A stretch of 64,000 nt of DNA, taken from Symsagittifera roscoffensis. Lineage: Eukaryota; Xenacoelomorpha; Acoela; Convolutidae. Below the pieces are notes generated by a model. It ran no database searches. It saw only the letters and a program-made list of their open reading frames with translations, and had not been told where the DNA came from. The stretch covers positions 4,886,193 to 4,950,192 of the forward strand of contig NC_087062.1 in NCBI RefSeq assembly GCF_963678635.1, read 5' to 3'. The position numbers and the translations under genes were made by a program. Of the stretch, positions 23,756-35,489 are shown one piece after another; position 1 is the stretch's first letter, and each line of letters opens with the position of its first letter.

Positions 23756-26587
23756 CTAAAAGAAAACTTGAACTTTCTGGCAAATGAGCTTTTTTAAATG
23801 GGTAACTTTTCAAAACTCATAATTTTACGGCAGAAGATCACAGTTTATAGATATTTTTGATTTGGAAAACAAGCACATTTATTTAGATGGTTTTTAAAAA
23901 GCATGAAAATTTGGCAGTTTTTGGTTTGTGAGTGAAGCCAAAAATACTAGTGTGGGCTTTTAAATTCCACGACAGCTTCTGCAATTTAGTAAAAACAAAA
24001 TCGGGACAAACTAATTTGTCGAAAAGAAAAATTTATTAAACACTCAGTTTCAACGAATTGCTCGGGAGATTATAAAACTACAAAGCACGAAAGTTTTCAT
24101 AAAAAAAACATCCATGGATAGGTAAAAAAAAACTTCCCTAGAAATTCTTTCTTTCAAAACTTTTTTGGGGCTCTGGAAAAAAAATTTTCTTTCGTTTGAA
24201 AATTTTTTAAATTGGAACTTTTCCTGTAACATTAACATTTTTGAGATAATTTCAAAATTTTTTCTAATAGACAGATGAAAAACTGTCTCAGGGTTCAAAA
24301 CAGACAATTACAGGAGCTTCCATTCTTTTTCCTTATTAGCTGTCATTAGTAAATGTTTTTTGAACAATACAGATTTGAGCTTTTTCAATCATATCACGGA
24401 TGTATTAAAATTATGAAAAAAAGCAAAATTACAGCCTCATAAGTACAGTGCTGTTTTCAATTAACCGATATAACAAAGCAAAAACTATTTGAAATTGTTT
24501 TTTTTTTTCAAATTGCATTTAGATTAAACAAAAACGTGAGGAGATCAAAATTGCTTAGAATTCGATCGGAACTAATATCGTGCAATTCATTTTAATTAAA
24601 TTTGCAACCACAAATTTAGGCCAAAAAATAATAGTTCTAGCTTTTTTTCTAACTTAATAAAAAAATCGCTGAAACTACCAAGTTGATTAACGAAAAAGAT
24701 AAATACAAAGAATTCTTTTACACCGCAAAGTTTTTAGCCAAAGATTTTTATTTTTATTTAGTAAAATGACCTTTTGACCTTTTTTGAATATCAACCAGAA
24801 AAATATTCTAGAATACAGATTTTTGAGATTTTTACCTTTCTAAAACTTTTTTGCTTCGTGTAAAGGCTTCTTTGGTTATAACCGTCTCATCAATCAACTT
24901 GGCACTTTCAGCGTAATTCTTGATTAATTAGAAAAAGCCAAAATAACCCATTTTTGAATAACATTTTTGTTTGCAAATTTCGAAAAGTAATTTTCCCCAA
25001 ACTATTTCTGATTAAATTCTAAGAAAATCTTCACCCAAATTGAGAAAAACGCAATTGAAATTACAAAACGCAATTGAATTTCGAAGGACTAAACGAATGA
25101 TACTTAAAACAACAACGTTTTTTTTTCAATTGAATTGACTTTACACAAAAATTGATCAAGCAAAAGCTTGCGCAGAATTTTTGCAAAATAATTAAGTGCA
25201 ATTATGTTGGCAATAATCCGGCAAGTTTTTTTTTGAAAAAGTAAGCTAGAAAAAATCGAAAAAGCATTAATACAAAACTTTGTCTAAGATGCGTCTAATA
25301 AACAGCCCTAGCAAAAAATGAGAATTAGTGACCAATCGGAAAAAAATTTAAGTCGAAGAAACTTAAGTCGATGTGCAATAAGTTTGCCTAAAATTATGCA
25401 TACTTGAGCTGTGATTGGTCACTTAAAAAACCGAATGAGATATGATAAAAAAGAAAATTTTTGAGCTGTTCTTTTTCGACTATAAGTTTATTGAAAATTG
25501 TCAACTCTAACCGTCATCACTCGAGAGTTTCATAAGAGCAATTTCTTAACACCTAACATGGCGTTAAAATAAACTTAAGTTATAGAAATAGCATGTAAAA
25601 ATCATATGTACAAAACTTTTATTGATTTTTAAGCAAGCGCAACAGAGGCTATAGGTCACAGTTAGTGTTTTGTTCTGACCGAGATGAGATACGAATCCAG
25701 TTTTGGCTTAACAAGAGCAGAAAAATATACGAATGTCTACTTAATCTTTTCTAGCTGATTCTAGCTTTGGCAACTTAACAAAAGGAAACAGCTCTCATTT
25801 TAAACCTCTCACTTTATATGAGAACAATGCAGCGCGCGTGGCCGAGTGGGCACGGCGCGCTTATTTAAACACGAGGGTCCAAAGTTTAAGTGCTACTTAG
25901 CACGGTCGCAATTTTCTCCACCTCAAAGGGGGAACAGCTACACCAAAATGGATGAATATTTCCTTCTCCATAAAACCCTGTAGTGGATAGGGTCAGGACT
26001 AATAGAAAAGAATAATTAAATTTCCATCAGAATTCCGAAGAACTTAAAATGCAGACATGCTCAAAAAAATCTGTTGACAGCCGAGCTAACTGACTCAACT
26101 GATTTTGTTAAACTAGTTGTTGACTAGAAAAAAGTCTACATTCCAGTTTGATAACGCTTGCTAGTCGCAAACGTAACTAGAGTTCGGAATATTTCTTTTC
26201 TTTAGGCGCCAAAAATTATGCGTTTTTTTACAGCAGAAACAGGTCTAGGATTTAACAAAAAAAAACCAAATTTGCTATTAAAAAAATTAATATTTTTTTT
26301 AGTCGATCGAAAAAATTTTCTCAAATTCTACTTAAATTAGTTTTATTTTTTAAAATAAGCCAAAATGATGCTTCCCGAAATTCCAAAATGGCGGTTTTTG
26401 GAGATATTTCTTACGAACTGAACTTAGAAAATAGCTATAAATTTTCTAGGTTGGTTGGCCAAAAATGGATGTCGTAAAAAAGTATCAATGGGTTCACCCC
26501 AATTTTCTCTCTTGTTGCATATCATCACCCAGCTTATGGGTTGAAAAGGAAAGTTTAATCTAAATTAACTACCATGAACAAAATAAT
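23756..26587. other. no further gene recognised; contains SINE and MITE fragments
   Basis: An 85-codon minus ORF at 24050-24307 could hold a 5' exon of the KH gene but cannot be joined in phase. Around 26430-26500 a stretch (ccaaaaatggatgtcgtaaa) resembles the inside of the 55035 MITE. An 11 bp inverted pair (agtgaccaatc / gattggtcact) lies near 25288 and 25412. Confidence 0.35.
25828..26010 (+). mobile_element. tRNA-derived SINE
   Basis: The head looks like a tRNA: the A box tggccgagtgg fits the consensus TRGCNNAGYGG exactly, and about 35 bp later a degenerate B box (gggtccaaagtt) follows. The flanking arms do not form a proper cloverleaf acceptor stem, so it is not a working tRNA gene. A tRNA-unrelated body continues to about 26010; no clear 3' tail was found. 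Confidence 0.6.
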
Positions 26588-29500
26588 TTAAGCATGATTA
26601 TTGCCTGGTACCTTCGCAGAGGGTTTTTTGGCTCTCTGATCTATGAAGTTTAGTAAAATTTGTTCAGTAACTGGCTTCAAAATTGATCTAAACACCGACT
26701 TCGCAGTTTTTATGTGATTAGGCGTGCTCTTATCAGTTCGATGCCTCAAAAACTTCCACAATTCTTTCGCTCGATATCCGTTCGTTTCTGTGAACGAAAG
26801 CGGAGCACATTCTATAATCGCACCTTCAGGAAGACTCGATATTTTATTTTTGACCTCTTTCGGTTCGTCTTTCAACTTCAAATATCCAACCGGTTGTTTA
26901 CATCCTGTAACGTATAATTCGATCGTATATTGATCCAAAAATCCAACTTTCTTCGCAACGCAAACGTTCATTTTGAAATCTATTGTATTTAAATGAGGCG
27001 GCTTCCATTTCAAAACAGCAAAGTTTGTTCCTCCGACATAAGGCGAGTTCCATTTTTGGAACATGAGTCCGTCTAACTCGTGTGACACTTGGCTGTTAAA
27101 TTTGCTCCCACTTGCCAGCAGTTTTCTAGCTTTCGTGATGTCGTAGAATGGTTTGCATCTGATGCTGAAGGGTTCCGATGACTTGTCCACGCGGGATTCC
27201 AGATTGTTCCGAGGTACCACAATTTCCTTCTCAATACATAGAAGGCGGATGTCGTAGTTCATTTTGCCCACTTGTTCGTTCATGAACTGCACTATGTCGT
27301 ACGCCAGGAATCTAAATTATAAAAGATTTCCTTTAGTTGCATTATTGGACAAATGTAACATATGTCAACTATCTCAGGATTGAAAATATCGACGAAAAAA
27401 CTAGACTTATGATAATATTTCAATATCATTTCCTTCACTAAAGTTTAAATCGAAAATCTGGATTTGCGCGTAAAAAAAGAAGTTCGTCCCATATTCTGTG
27501 GTCCAAAAAACGAAGTTACAGACTAGAAAAAAAACACCTGTGAATTTTATTGCCGTCGTGACTATCAACGACCAACTCCCCGTCCAGCAAAGTGTCACAC
27601 AAGTCCATCTCGGGGGCCTTCCTGTTGGGAAATACAAACTGGGGGGCGACGAAGACTGTGTTGTCCCTGTCTAGGAAGTAGGTCTCTTGGGGTCCATTGA
27701 TGAGCATCATGTATCGCAGTCCGTCCGCCTTCCAACTCACTCGGAAGTGGTCATCTGCCATGGTCAACAAGTTCTCCATGTCCAAAGATACAGGCTGCAG
27801 ACCTGAACACAGGGACAGTAATAGTAGTTATCGTAATTAACAGTCATCATCAATAAATGGTAATAATGAAAACAATAAAAACAAAAAGGATAACCGGTTT
27901 CTTTAGTAGTGGCACAGAATGCTCCGACCATTCATTAAAAAAAAATCAAAAAAAGTTTGTTTCTTTCTGTTTTACAAATAAACATCGTTTTTTTGTGTGT
28001 TGTGATTTGATAACTATTTTAATGCGTAGAAAGTTTGTAAATAAAGCATAATTGACAACAGTTGTCTTCGAAACAAAATATGAAAAATCTGAAAATAAAA
28101 AATGAGAAATTTAAAATCAAAATTTTGCAGAATATTTTTTATTTCAAAAACTGTTTCTTGTGAAAAAAGCGCTTAAAGAAACTTCCAAAACAATTTTCGT
28201 GACATAAAAGTAAGTTTTGTGCTAGCTGAAGAAACAGCCAACAGGCAGTTAGAAAAGAGCCAATGAACGCAAGTTACCAGAAAAAAAACAAATTTATTTT
28301 TTAAAAACTTCAGCTTTCGAATTTAACAAAAAAGAGACTTAAAGCTCTTTCAATTTCAAATAACTGATGACTTTTTTGGATAAAATTAAACCAATTTGAG
28401 AAAACTGAATCAATAAGTTAATTTTTTATTTCGCTGGGAAATCTGAAAATTAAATTCCACTTGCAAAACTAGAATTCGATCAAGTTTTTGTGACCTTTAC
28501 ACTTTTGCTGTTCGATAGTGAGTTTGCTTTCTTTTTAACAAAGGAAATGAACTGAACTTGAACATAAATCAGAAGTAAAAACTATAAAAAAGTAAATTTT
28601 TAGACACTTCCTGAAAAAAATAATTATCACGACCTATATAAGAGTCTGAACTACGTTCATCGACTCTTCAAAAAATTTCTCTCATAAGACCTCTTCGCTC
28701 GCTTTACTCGCTCCAAATTAGACTAAAATAAAAATTCAAACGTGATTTTTTTGATGTATCTGATTTCGATTCAAACAAAAAAAGCTGCTCGCCCAATTTA
28801 TTCGCTCAAAATCAGACAAACAATCCAAAATTTCAAACCGGTCTCTCTCGACACAAACTTTTAATGTCGAGCACATTACGACTGAAAGGTCTTTACAATG
28901 ACATATTACTTGACTCATTCCGAAGATTATTTGGGGTAACTGATTTTGGGTAGGACAAAAAACACGTCGAAGACAAAGTTCCTCCCCATTTTCACTGGCT
29001 TAACCAGTACTTACGGGGCAGCATTTTCTTTGTTTACAATAATCTTCTTTTTCTTTTTGAATGATTCCTCATATTAAAATTTTCCCAAATCCTATTGATA
29101 TTAACTCAAATTTTACTCTAAGGTCTTATTTAGACTGTACCCACAATGAAACAGCCTTAAAGCTGATTGAAATTGCCGAACAGAAACTAAACGCCATAAA
29201 AAATTCATTAGAGAAAATTGCGTAGGTTCGAAAAAAATACTGATCTTTTAACACGTTTTCTAAAAAAAATTCATTCTTCGGTCAGAAACAAACACAGTTT
29301 CACTGTAAAAAAAATACTACGATCTGAAGAGGTTCGAATACACGCACCCGACTCGAAAAATATCAATCAGACCATTTTTGGTCAAGTGAGGACTCTTTTG
29401 AAGCCCATAGCTATTTCGATAACTGATGCAAATGTAATTCACAGGATTTAAAATTCAGAAAAGAGATTTAAGTTGACGAAGATTAACGCTGTTCTATTAG

Positions 29501-30844
29501 TAGCACAAATTGTTCGGACAGCTATGAGTCGAATTAAAATTCAAACCTACAAAAAAATCTTTTAAATCGATTTCATTTTCTTTCTCTATTGTCTGTTAAT
29601 CTTTTTTTAGTAAAGTACTATTGAAATAGGCGAGATCTAGGTAAATGAAGCTAAGAACGCAGAAAATTAAATATGAATTAATAGGGCTCAAATTCAGTGT
29701 CATTAATTCGGTCTAAAAAGCTAGCAAAAATCAAACTTGCCGAGACATTTTATGAATTCAAATCACGGAGTAAAAAATTCAATATGATATCACTCTTGAT
29801 CCCTACAAATTTTCCTTGAGAGTCAAAAACCATCAGACGAACACACCCTACGTCATAGTTCCTTCTACTTCGTGAAGTGGTCGAAACAATAATTCATTTG
29901 GTATAGCAAGACAAAACTGCAAAATATTTTCTTGGATTACTATAGCATAATAAAATTTAAAAACGTGACGGACCTGGGAAGCCTCCAGAAGTCCAATTAC
30001 ACATATCTTGTACTTTGTCCCTCACACTCTGGACCAGTTCCATGTCTGTCACCTGCTCCACTCCCCCCTCCAGATCCGGACAGAAAACCGCATTGTCCTT
30101 ATTCACCTCCTTCCTCGCTCTCTTCTTCGGCAACTGCGGTTGAGAGTCCTCTGAGGCCGTTCCACCAGCCGAAGAAGCGCCTTCGGCCGAAGAAGACGAC
30201 GCCTCGACTGTCGGATCTGAACCGTTTTCGTCTCCGTTGTCCCAATCCGGTCTCTCAGGCGCCGACGGACACATGAGTAAAGGTATGCCCGCTTTGAGGC
30301 AAAGAGTTTCCAGGTAATCTTGTTTGTAAATACCCGGAGGCCTATGTTGGGCGAACAATTTAATTGCATCTAGGAGCGGCATTTTCATCCATCTTACGAG
30401 ATAAGCGCAGATAAGATACCCAGTTCGATTGAACCCATGTGTGCAATGAACAGCAATTCGCAATCCTGGATTATTACAAGAAAAAGTATGACACAGTTCC
30501 ATAAAATTAGACATAATATCGTCATTCGGGGCTTCGCTGTGACCGTCGCATTGGATTTTTTGATATTGCACGCCTCTGCTCTCAATCAACTTGTAATCGT
30601 AGAAACGACTTGTTTTCGTCAAATCAATCCACAATCCAATTCGGTTTTGCTGCGTTAGTACCATATGGGGATGGAAACACTCGTGGGGTTCCAACTTGTC
30701 GTCAAACTTCTCGTCCAGAGGAGTTTTGAAAGGGAAGAAGAGATCGCAGATGATGGTGCCTCGTCTGGGACAGTCTTTCCATCTAGGAGGCAAGGCCGTT
30801 GGATCATAGACGAAATCATCAAGTCGCCTTTTTCGATCAGCCAT
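26588..30844 (-). CDS. mRNA capping enzyme (RNA triphosphatase + guanylyltransferase), complete
   Basis: Three exons: 30844-29974, 27802-27538 and 27311-26588, all with GT-AG introns and matching phases (1, then 2), giving about 619 aa versus 597 in human. Exon 1 starts at ATG 30844 and holds the PTP-like triphosphatase with active-site loop HCTHGFNRTG (about residues 133-142), followed by a Ser/Glu-rich linker. Exon 2 opens with QPVSLD and has the guanylyltransferase nucleophile motif KADGLRYM (Lys near 314), with Leu where vertebrates have Thr, then LLDGELV. Exon 3 carries HELDGLMF and LKWKPP, motifs of the nucleotidyltransferase and the OB fold, then RTDKS. The protein removes the 5' gamma-phosphate of nascent RNA and adds GMP, in the nucleus on Pol II transcripts. 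No broken motif is seen. Confidence 0.95.
27312..27537 (-). other. RNGTT intron 2
   Basis: Donor AG/gtgttt after base 27538 and acceptor tttag before 27311. Splicing rebuilds an Arg codon (AG + A) and joins NKIH to FLAYDIVQ, exactly the continuous sequence expected in the guanylyltransferase domain. Confidence 0.9.
28226..28680 (+). repeat. dispersed repeat family 1 (hairpin-ended), copy 1
   Basis: About 450 bp. Diagnostic blocks in order: cagccaaca, aatgaacgcaagtta, gataaaatta, tttgagaaaactga, atttcgctgggaaatctg, tttacacttttgctgttcg, and a terminal hairpin from tataagagtctgaac to gttcatcgactctt. The same order is found at 38341-38815, 43170-44000 and 63535-63955. Confidence 0.8.
28690..29000. 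repeat. dispersed repeat family 2, copy 1
   Basis: Shares ordered blocks (aattagactaaaa, attcaaaccggt, tttcaattgg-like, atacgactga, then aaacac and ccccattttc) with 46560-46800, 62740-62850 and, in the opposite orientation, 53040-53400 and part of 40150-40240. No coding sequence. Some copies lie next to the SINE tail motif. Confidence 0.6.
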
Positions 30845-31370
30845 AGGAAGTGATTTTACTCAAGATCTGACTCAACAAATGATTTTTAGGACATCGGGAT
30901 CTCGTTTAATTTCACATTTGAATCTGAAATAAATATGTTTCAACGGAAAAAAATACCGAACTCAATTTAAATGACCATTTTATTCCCGACCACTTCAAGT
31001 GGGACGGGTCTATAGCGTAGGGTGTTTTTCCTTTCAATTTCAGATACAGGGAAGCTCAATTTGAGGTATATGGGGTCAAATGTAATATCATATTGAAGCT
31101 CCACTTGCTGTGATTCAGCTTCTAAGAGTAGAAAAAAAGGGGTCAGACCTTTCCCGCTTTTGAGAACAAGTTACACTGAGGAATGACTGATATGTTTAAC
31201 ATCTAATTCACTCTCCTCCCACTACTACAATAGAAAAATTCAGAAAATATGGAAAAAAGTATTCAAACAATTTTCTATTATTTTACTTAGTTTAACGGGC
31301 ATTTTTCCACCACTGCCCCACATTTGAGTTTCAATTTTGAAACGCTAATTGTGTTGCATGGTGAACAAAC
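30845..31370. other. upstream region of RNGTT, no gene seen
   Basis: Between the capping enzyme start and the tandem array. It should contain the RNGTT promoter and 5' leader but no clear element is visible. A patch near 30985-31060 (gggacgggtc, ggaagctcaatttgaggtat) seems repeat-like. Confidence 0.4.
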
Positions 31371-34300
31371 TAACTATTGTGAACACATTTGTTCTCAATA
31401 CCTTACATCGTAAAATCACGCAAGCAGCCATAACATCACACAAAACAACTGAAAAAATTGAAAATTTGAAATGTGGGGGGGGGGGGGGGTGGAAAAGAGC
31501 TGTTTAATGTAGTTGGAACAGAATGTGCTACTTGCACAGCAACCATCAATCATTGTTCAGTTACAAACGTGTTATATCAAACCGCAAAAACAAGGAACGA
31601 AGCTGCCATAATGGTTTTGTCTAGATTTATATTTAGATAATTCAGCTTTACAAAAATCTCAAGAAAAATGCGATTTGACATTTAATCAAAACTGGTGCGA
31701 AAGTTGATTTTTTTCGCACGCTGGATTTTAATACATCAAAACCGATTTCATGACAAATTATCTGTTACCTTTTATCCCAATCGAAGGTAACCCACTCAAA
31801 AATAACGCGGCGAGTAAAATAGCCCAGGACGAAGTAGCCCACGCAAATTAAAATATCCCATCTGAGGATTCGAAACAATTAAAATATCGCAATAGGTTAA
31901 TCAAAGGCATTGGAACCAAGATGGCGAAATTGAACAAACTGACCAAAGCAATGCTCACTTTTGAAAAAAAAAACGCGTGAAATCTAATTCAAATCAAGGC
32001 GCGAAAACTTCAAAGCACGTTTGAAATCAAAAATCAACCTATGTTTTGAGCAATCAAAGCAAAAATATATGACTTTCTAAGCACATTTGAAAATATGGTT
32101 ATCAATTAAAAAAGCATCAAAAAGCCAACAATTTGCAAAAAAAAATGATGCCGAAAAATGATTCTCTTTATGGCTTCTCAAAATAAATGAGGCAGCTTTA
32201 CTGAAACTCTTTTAAATCAAACTAACTATTGTGAACACATTTGTTCTCAATACCTTACATCGTAAAATCACGCAAGCAGCCATAACATCACACAAAACAA
32301 CTGAAAAAACTGAAAATTTGAAATGTGGGGGGGGGGGAGTGGAAAAGAGCTGTTTAATGTAGTTGGAACAGAATGTGCTACTTTCACAGCAACCATCAAT
32401 CATTGTTCAGTTACAAACGTGTTATATCAAACCGCAAAAACAAGGAACGAAGCTGCCATAATGGTTTTGTTTAGATTTATATTTAGATAATTCAGCTTTA
32501 CAAAAATCTCAAAAAAAATGCGATTTGACATTTAATCAAAACTGGTGCGAAAGTTGATTTTTTTCGCACGTTGGATTTTAATACATCAAAACCAATTTCA
32601 AGACAAATTATCTGTTACCTTTTATCCCAATCGAAGGTAACCCACTCAAAAATAACGCGGCGAGTAAAACAGCCCAGGACGAAGTAGCCCACGCAAATTA
32701 AAATATCCCATCTGAGGATTCGAAACAATTAAAAGATCGCAATAGGTTAATCAAGGGCCTTGGAACCAAGATGGCGAAATTGAACAAACTGACTAAAGCA
32801 ATGCTCACTTTTGAAAAAAAAAATGATGCCGAAAAATGAATCTCTTTATGGCTTCTCAAAATAAATGAGGCAGCTTTACTGAAACTATTTTCAATCAAAC
32901 TAACTATTGTGAACACATTTGTTCTCAATACCTTACATCGTAAAATCACGCAAGCAGCCATAACATCACACAAAACAACTGAAAAAATTGAAAATTTGAA
33001 ATGTGGGGGGGAGTGGAAAAGAGCTGTTTAATGTAGTTGGAACAGAATGTGCTACTTTCACAGCAACCATCAATCATTGTTCAGTTACAAACGTGTTATA
33101 TCAAACCGCAAAAACAAGGAACGAAGCTGCCATAATGGTTTTGTTTAGATTTATATTTAGATAATTCAGCTTTACAAAAATCTCAAGAAAAATGCGATTT
33201 GACATTTAATCAAAACTGGTGCGAAAGTTGATTTTTTTCGCACGCTGGATTTTAATACATCAAAACCGATTTCATGACAAATTATCTGTTACCTTTTATC
33301 CCAATCGAAGGAAACCCACTCAAAAATAACGCGGCGAGTAAAATAGCCCAGGACGAAGTAGCCCACGCAAATTAAAATATCCCATCTGAGGATTCGAAAC
33401 AATTAAAATATCGCAATAGGTTAATCAAAGGCATTGGAACCAAGATGGCGAAATTGAACAAACTGACCAAAGCAATGCTCACTTTTGAAGAAAAAAAACG
33501 CGTGAAATCAAATTCAAATCAAGACGCGAAAACTTCAAAGCACGTTTGAAATCAACCTATCTTTTGAGCAATCAAAGCAAAAATATATGACTTTCTAAGC
33601 ACATTTGAAAATATGGTTATCAATTAAACAAGCATCAAAAAGCCAACAATTTGCAAAAAAATGATGCCGAAAAATGATTCTCTTTATGGCTTCTCAAAAT
33701 AAATGAGGCAGCTTTACTGAAACTCTTTTTAATCAAACTAACTATTGTGAACACATTTGTTCTCAATACCTTACATCGTAAAATCACGCAAGCAGCCATA
33801 ACATCACACAAAACAACTGAAAAAAATTGAAAATTTGAAATGTGGGGGGGGGGGAGTGGAAAAGAGCTGTTTAATGTAGTTGGAACAGAATGTGCTACTT
33901 GCAGAGCAACCATCAATCATTGTTCAGTTACAAACGTTTTATATCAAACCGCAAAAACAAGGAACGAAGCTGCCATAATGGTTTTGTTTAGATTTATGTT
34001 TAGATAATTCAGCTTTACAAAAATCTCAAGAAAAATGCGATTTGACATTTGATCAAAACTGGTGCCAAAGTTGATTTTTTTCGCACGCTGGACTTTAATA
34101 CATCAAAACCGATTTCATGACAAATTATCTGTTACCTTTTATCCCAATCGAAGGTAACCCACTCAAAAATAACGCGGCGAGTAAAATAGCCCAGGACGAA
34201 GTAGCCCACGCAAATTAAAATATCCCATCTGAGGATTCGAAACAATTAGAAAATCGCAATAGATTAATCAAAGGCATTGAAAAGATGGCGAAATTGAACA

Positions 34301-34778
34301 AACTGACCAAAGCAATGCTCACTTTTGAAAAAAAAAACGCGTGAAATCAAATTCAAATCAAGGCGCGAAAACTTCAAAGCACGTTTGAAATCAACCTATC
34401 TTTTGAGCAATCAAAGCAAAAATATATGACTTTCTAAGCACATTTGAAAATATGGTTACAGAATATGACTTTTGGTTCAAAGATCAAACCATCGATTCAC
34501 GATGGATCAAAAGTTTTTGTTCGAAATCGATGAAAAAAAGATCCCCTCAAACCTCCCGGTACTGGGTAACCTTTATGGGGGATGAGGGAAAAGGCAAAAT
34601 CATTGTTGTATTGGCCTCTATCTACGAGGGCTATAAAGCCAAAAACTTTATAATTTTTGGAAAATCAATTAAAAAAGCATCAAAAAGCCAACAATTTGCA
34701 AAAAAAATGATGCCGAAAAATGATTATCTTTATGGCTTCTCAAAAAATAAATGAGGCAGCTTTACTGAAACTCTTTTT
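31371..34778. repeat. tandem array, four units of about 840 bp
   Basis: Units begin with taactattgtgaacacattt at 31371, 32223, 32901 and 33739, giving spacings of 852, 678 and 838 bp; the last unit runs to about 34778. Unit 2 lacks about 165 bp (from after gctcacttttgaaaaaaa to the gatgccgaaaaatga block). Unit 4 has an insertion of about 200 bp (34456-34660). Each unit carries a poly-G tract of different length (14, 9, 7, 10) after gaaatgt, and a motif gtgctacttgcacagcaac also found at the end of the SINE near 53.6 kb. No convincing protein is encoded; the repeated 91-93 codon minus ORFs are repeat shadows. Confidence 0.9.
34456..34660. other. unit-specific insertion in the fourth array unit
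   Basis: Replaces the direct continuation from tatggtta to atcaattaaa seen in units 1 and 3. It opens with cagaatatgacttttgg and ends before aatcaattaaaaaagc. It creates a 100-codon plus ORF (34452-34754) with no recognisable motif. The origin is unknown. Confidence 0.6.
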
Positions 34779-35489
34779 AATTGCAAAATGGAGTTATGCA
34801 CTAATCCTGGGTAATGTACATTTTTATCATAAATTAGTTTTTAATCATTTATGGGATATTTTAATTGTCTTGGGCTAAAATGGCATGGGATACTTTCGTA
34901 TAGAATATTTTGTCCTATCATCCCCAAAACCACGACTTATATAAGAGCCCGACTTCCGTTCATCGACTCTTAAAAAACATGAAATCTAATTAAACTTGCA
35001 ATTAATAATAAAATATGCTACGATTATTCTTTTAAAATCACTTGGTGTAAATGGTCGTCTTTTAAAACTGCTACCTTTTTGTCTGAGGCTGTAAAAGAAA
35101 CGAAAAGGTTTCTCGAGCCCCCAATTACTCCACTGAAGCCATTACAGACGCAGACCCCGATTCGCGAGTTCTCTTTTACATCTCGTACATCAACCACTCC
35201 TCGACTTTGAGATGATTACAGGACCAGATTTAAAAATTTATTTCATTAAATATAACACATCAAATAAAAAATAGAATTCGAAAAGTAACAAATCGAAACA
35301 TGTTCAAGAATTAAAAAAACGAATCAATCAGATTGGAACTCCGGCGTATAAAAAACACATTGATATTCTAATGTCTAAGGGCAATGTGCAATATTACTTG
35401 GGTCACTCATACAATCGATTTAAGTAGAATTTTAACATTTTGAGAGACAAAGGAGATTGTATGACCTTCCCTATTATATGGCATATTAA
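34779..35489. other. 3' flank of N4BP2, fragment of dispersed repeat 1
   Basis: Contains a terminal fragment of dispersed repeat family 1 (34929-34972, tataagagcccgac to gactcttaaaa). AATAAA on the minus strand near 35240-35246 could serve as the N4BP2 poly-A signal. Confidence 0.45.

Larger units (their letters stand above)
27803..29973 (-). other. RNGTT intron 1, with dispersed repeats
   Basis: Donor CCCAG/gtccgt and acceptor tgttcag rebuild a Gly codon between GGFP and LQPVS. The intron holds a complete-looking copy of the dispersed hairpin-ended repeat (28226-28680) and a copy of a second repeat family (28690-29000). A plus-strand 77-codon ORF at 29218 is not supported. Confidence 0.9.

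Noticed and set aside
25832-25905. Functional tRNA gene
   Set aside because: A box is good but the B box is degenerate and no acceptor stem or anticodon arm closes properly; SINE head is the better reading.
29218-29451. 77-codon plus ORF in RNGTT intron 1
   Set aside because: AT-rich, no motif, and next to dispersed repeats.
31371-34778. CRISPR-like or satellite centromere array
   Set aside because: Units are long (about 840 bp), few and unequal, with no short repeat-spacer pattern; the genome is eukaryotic.
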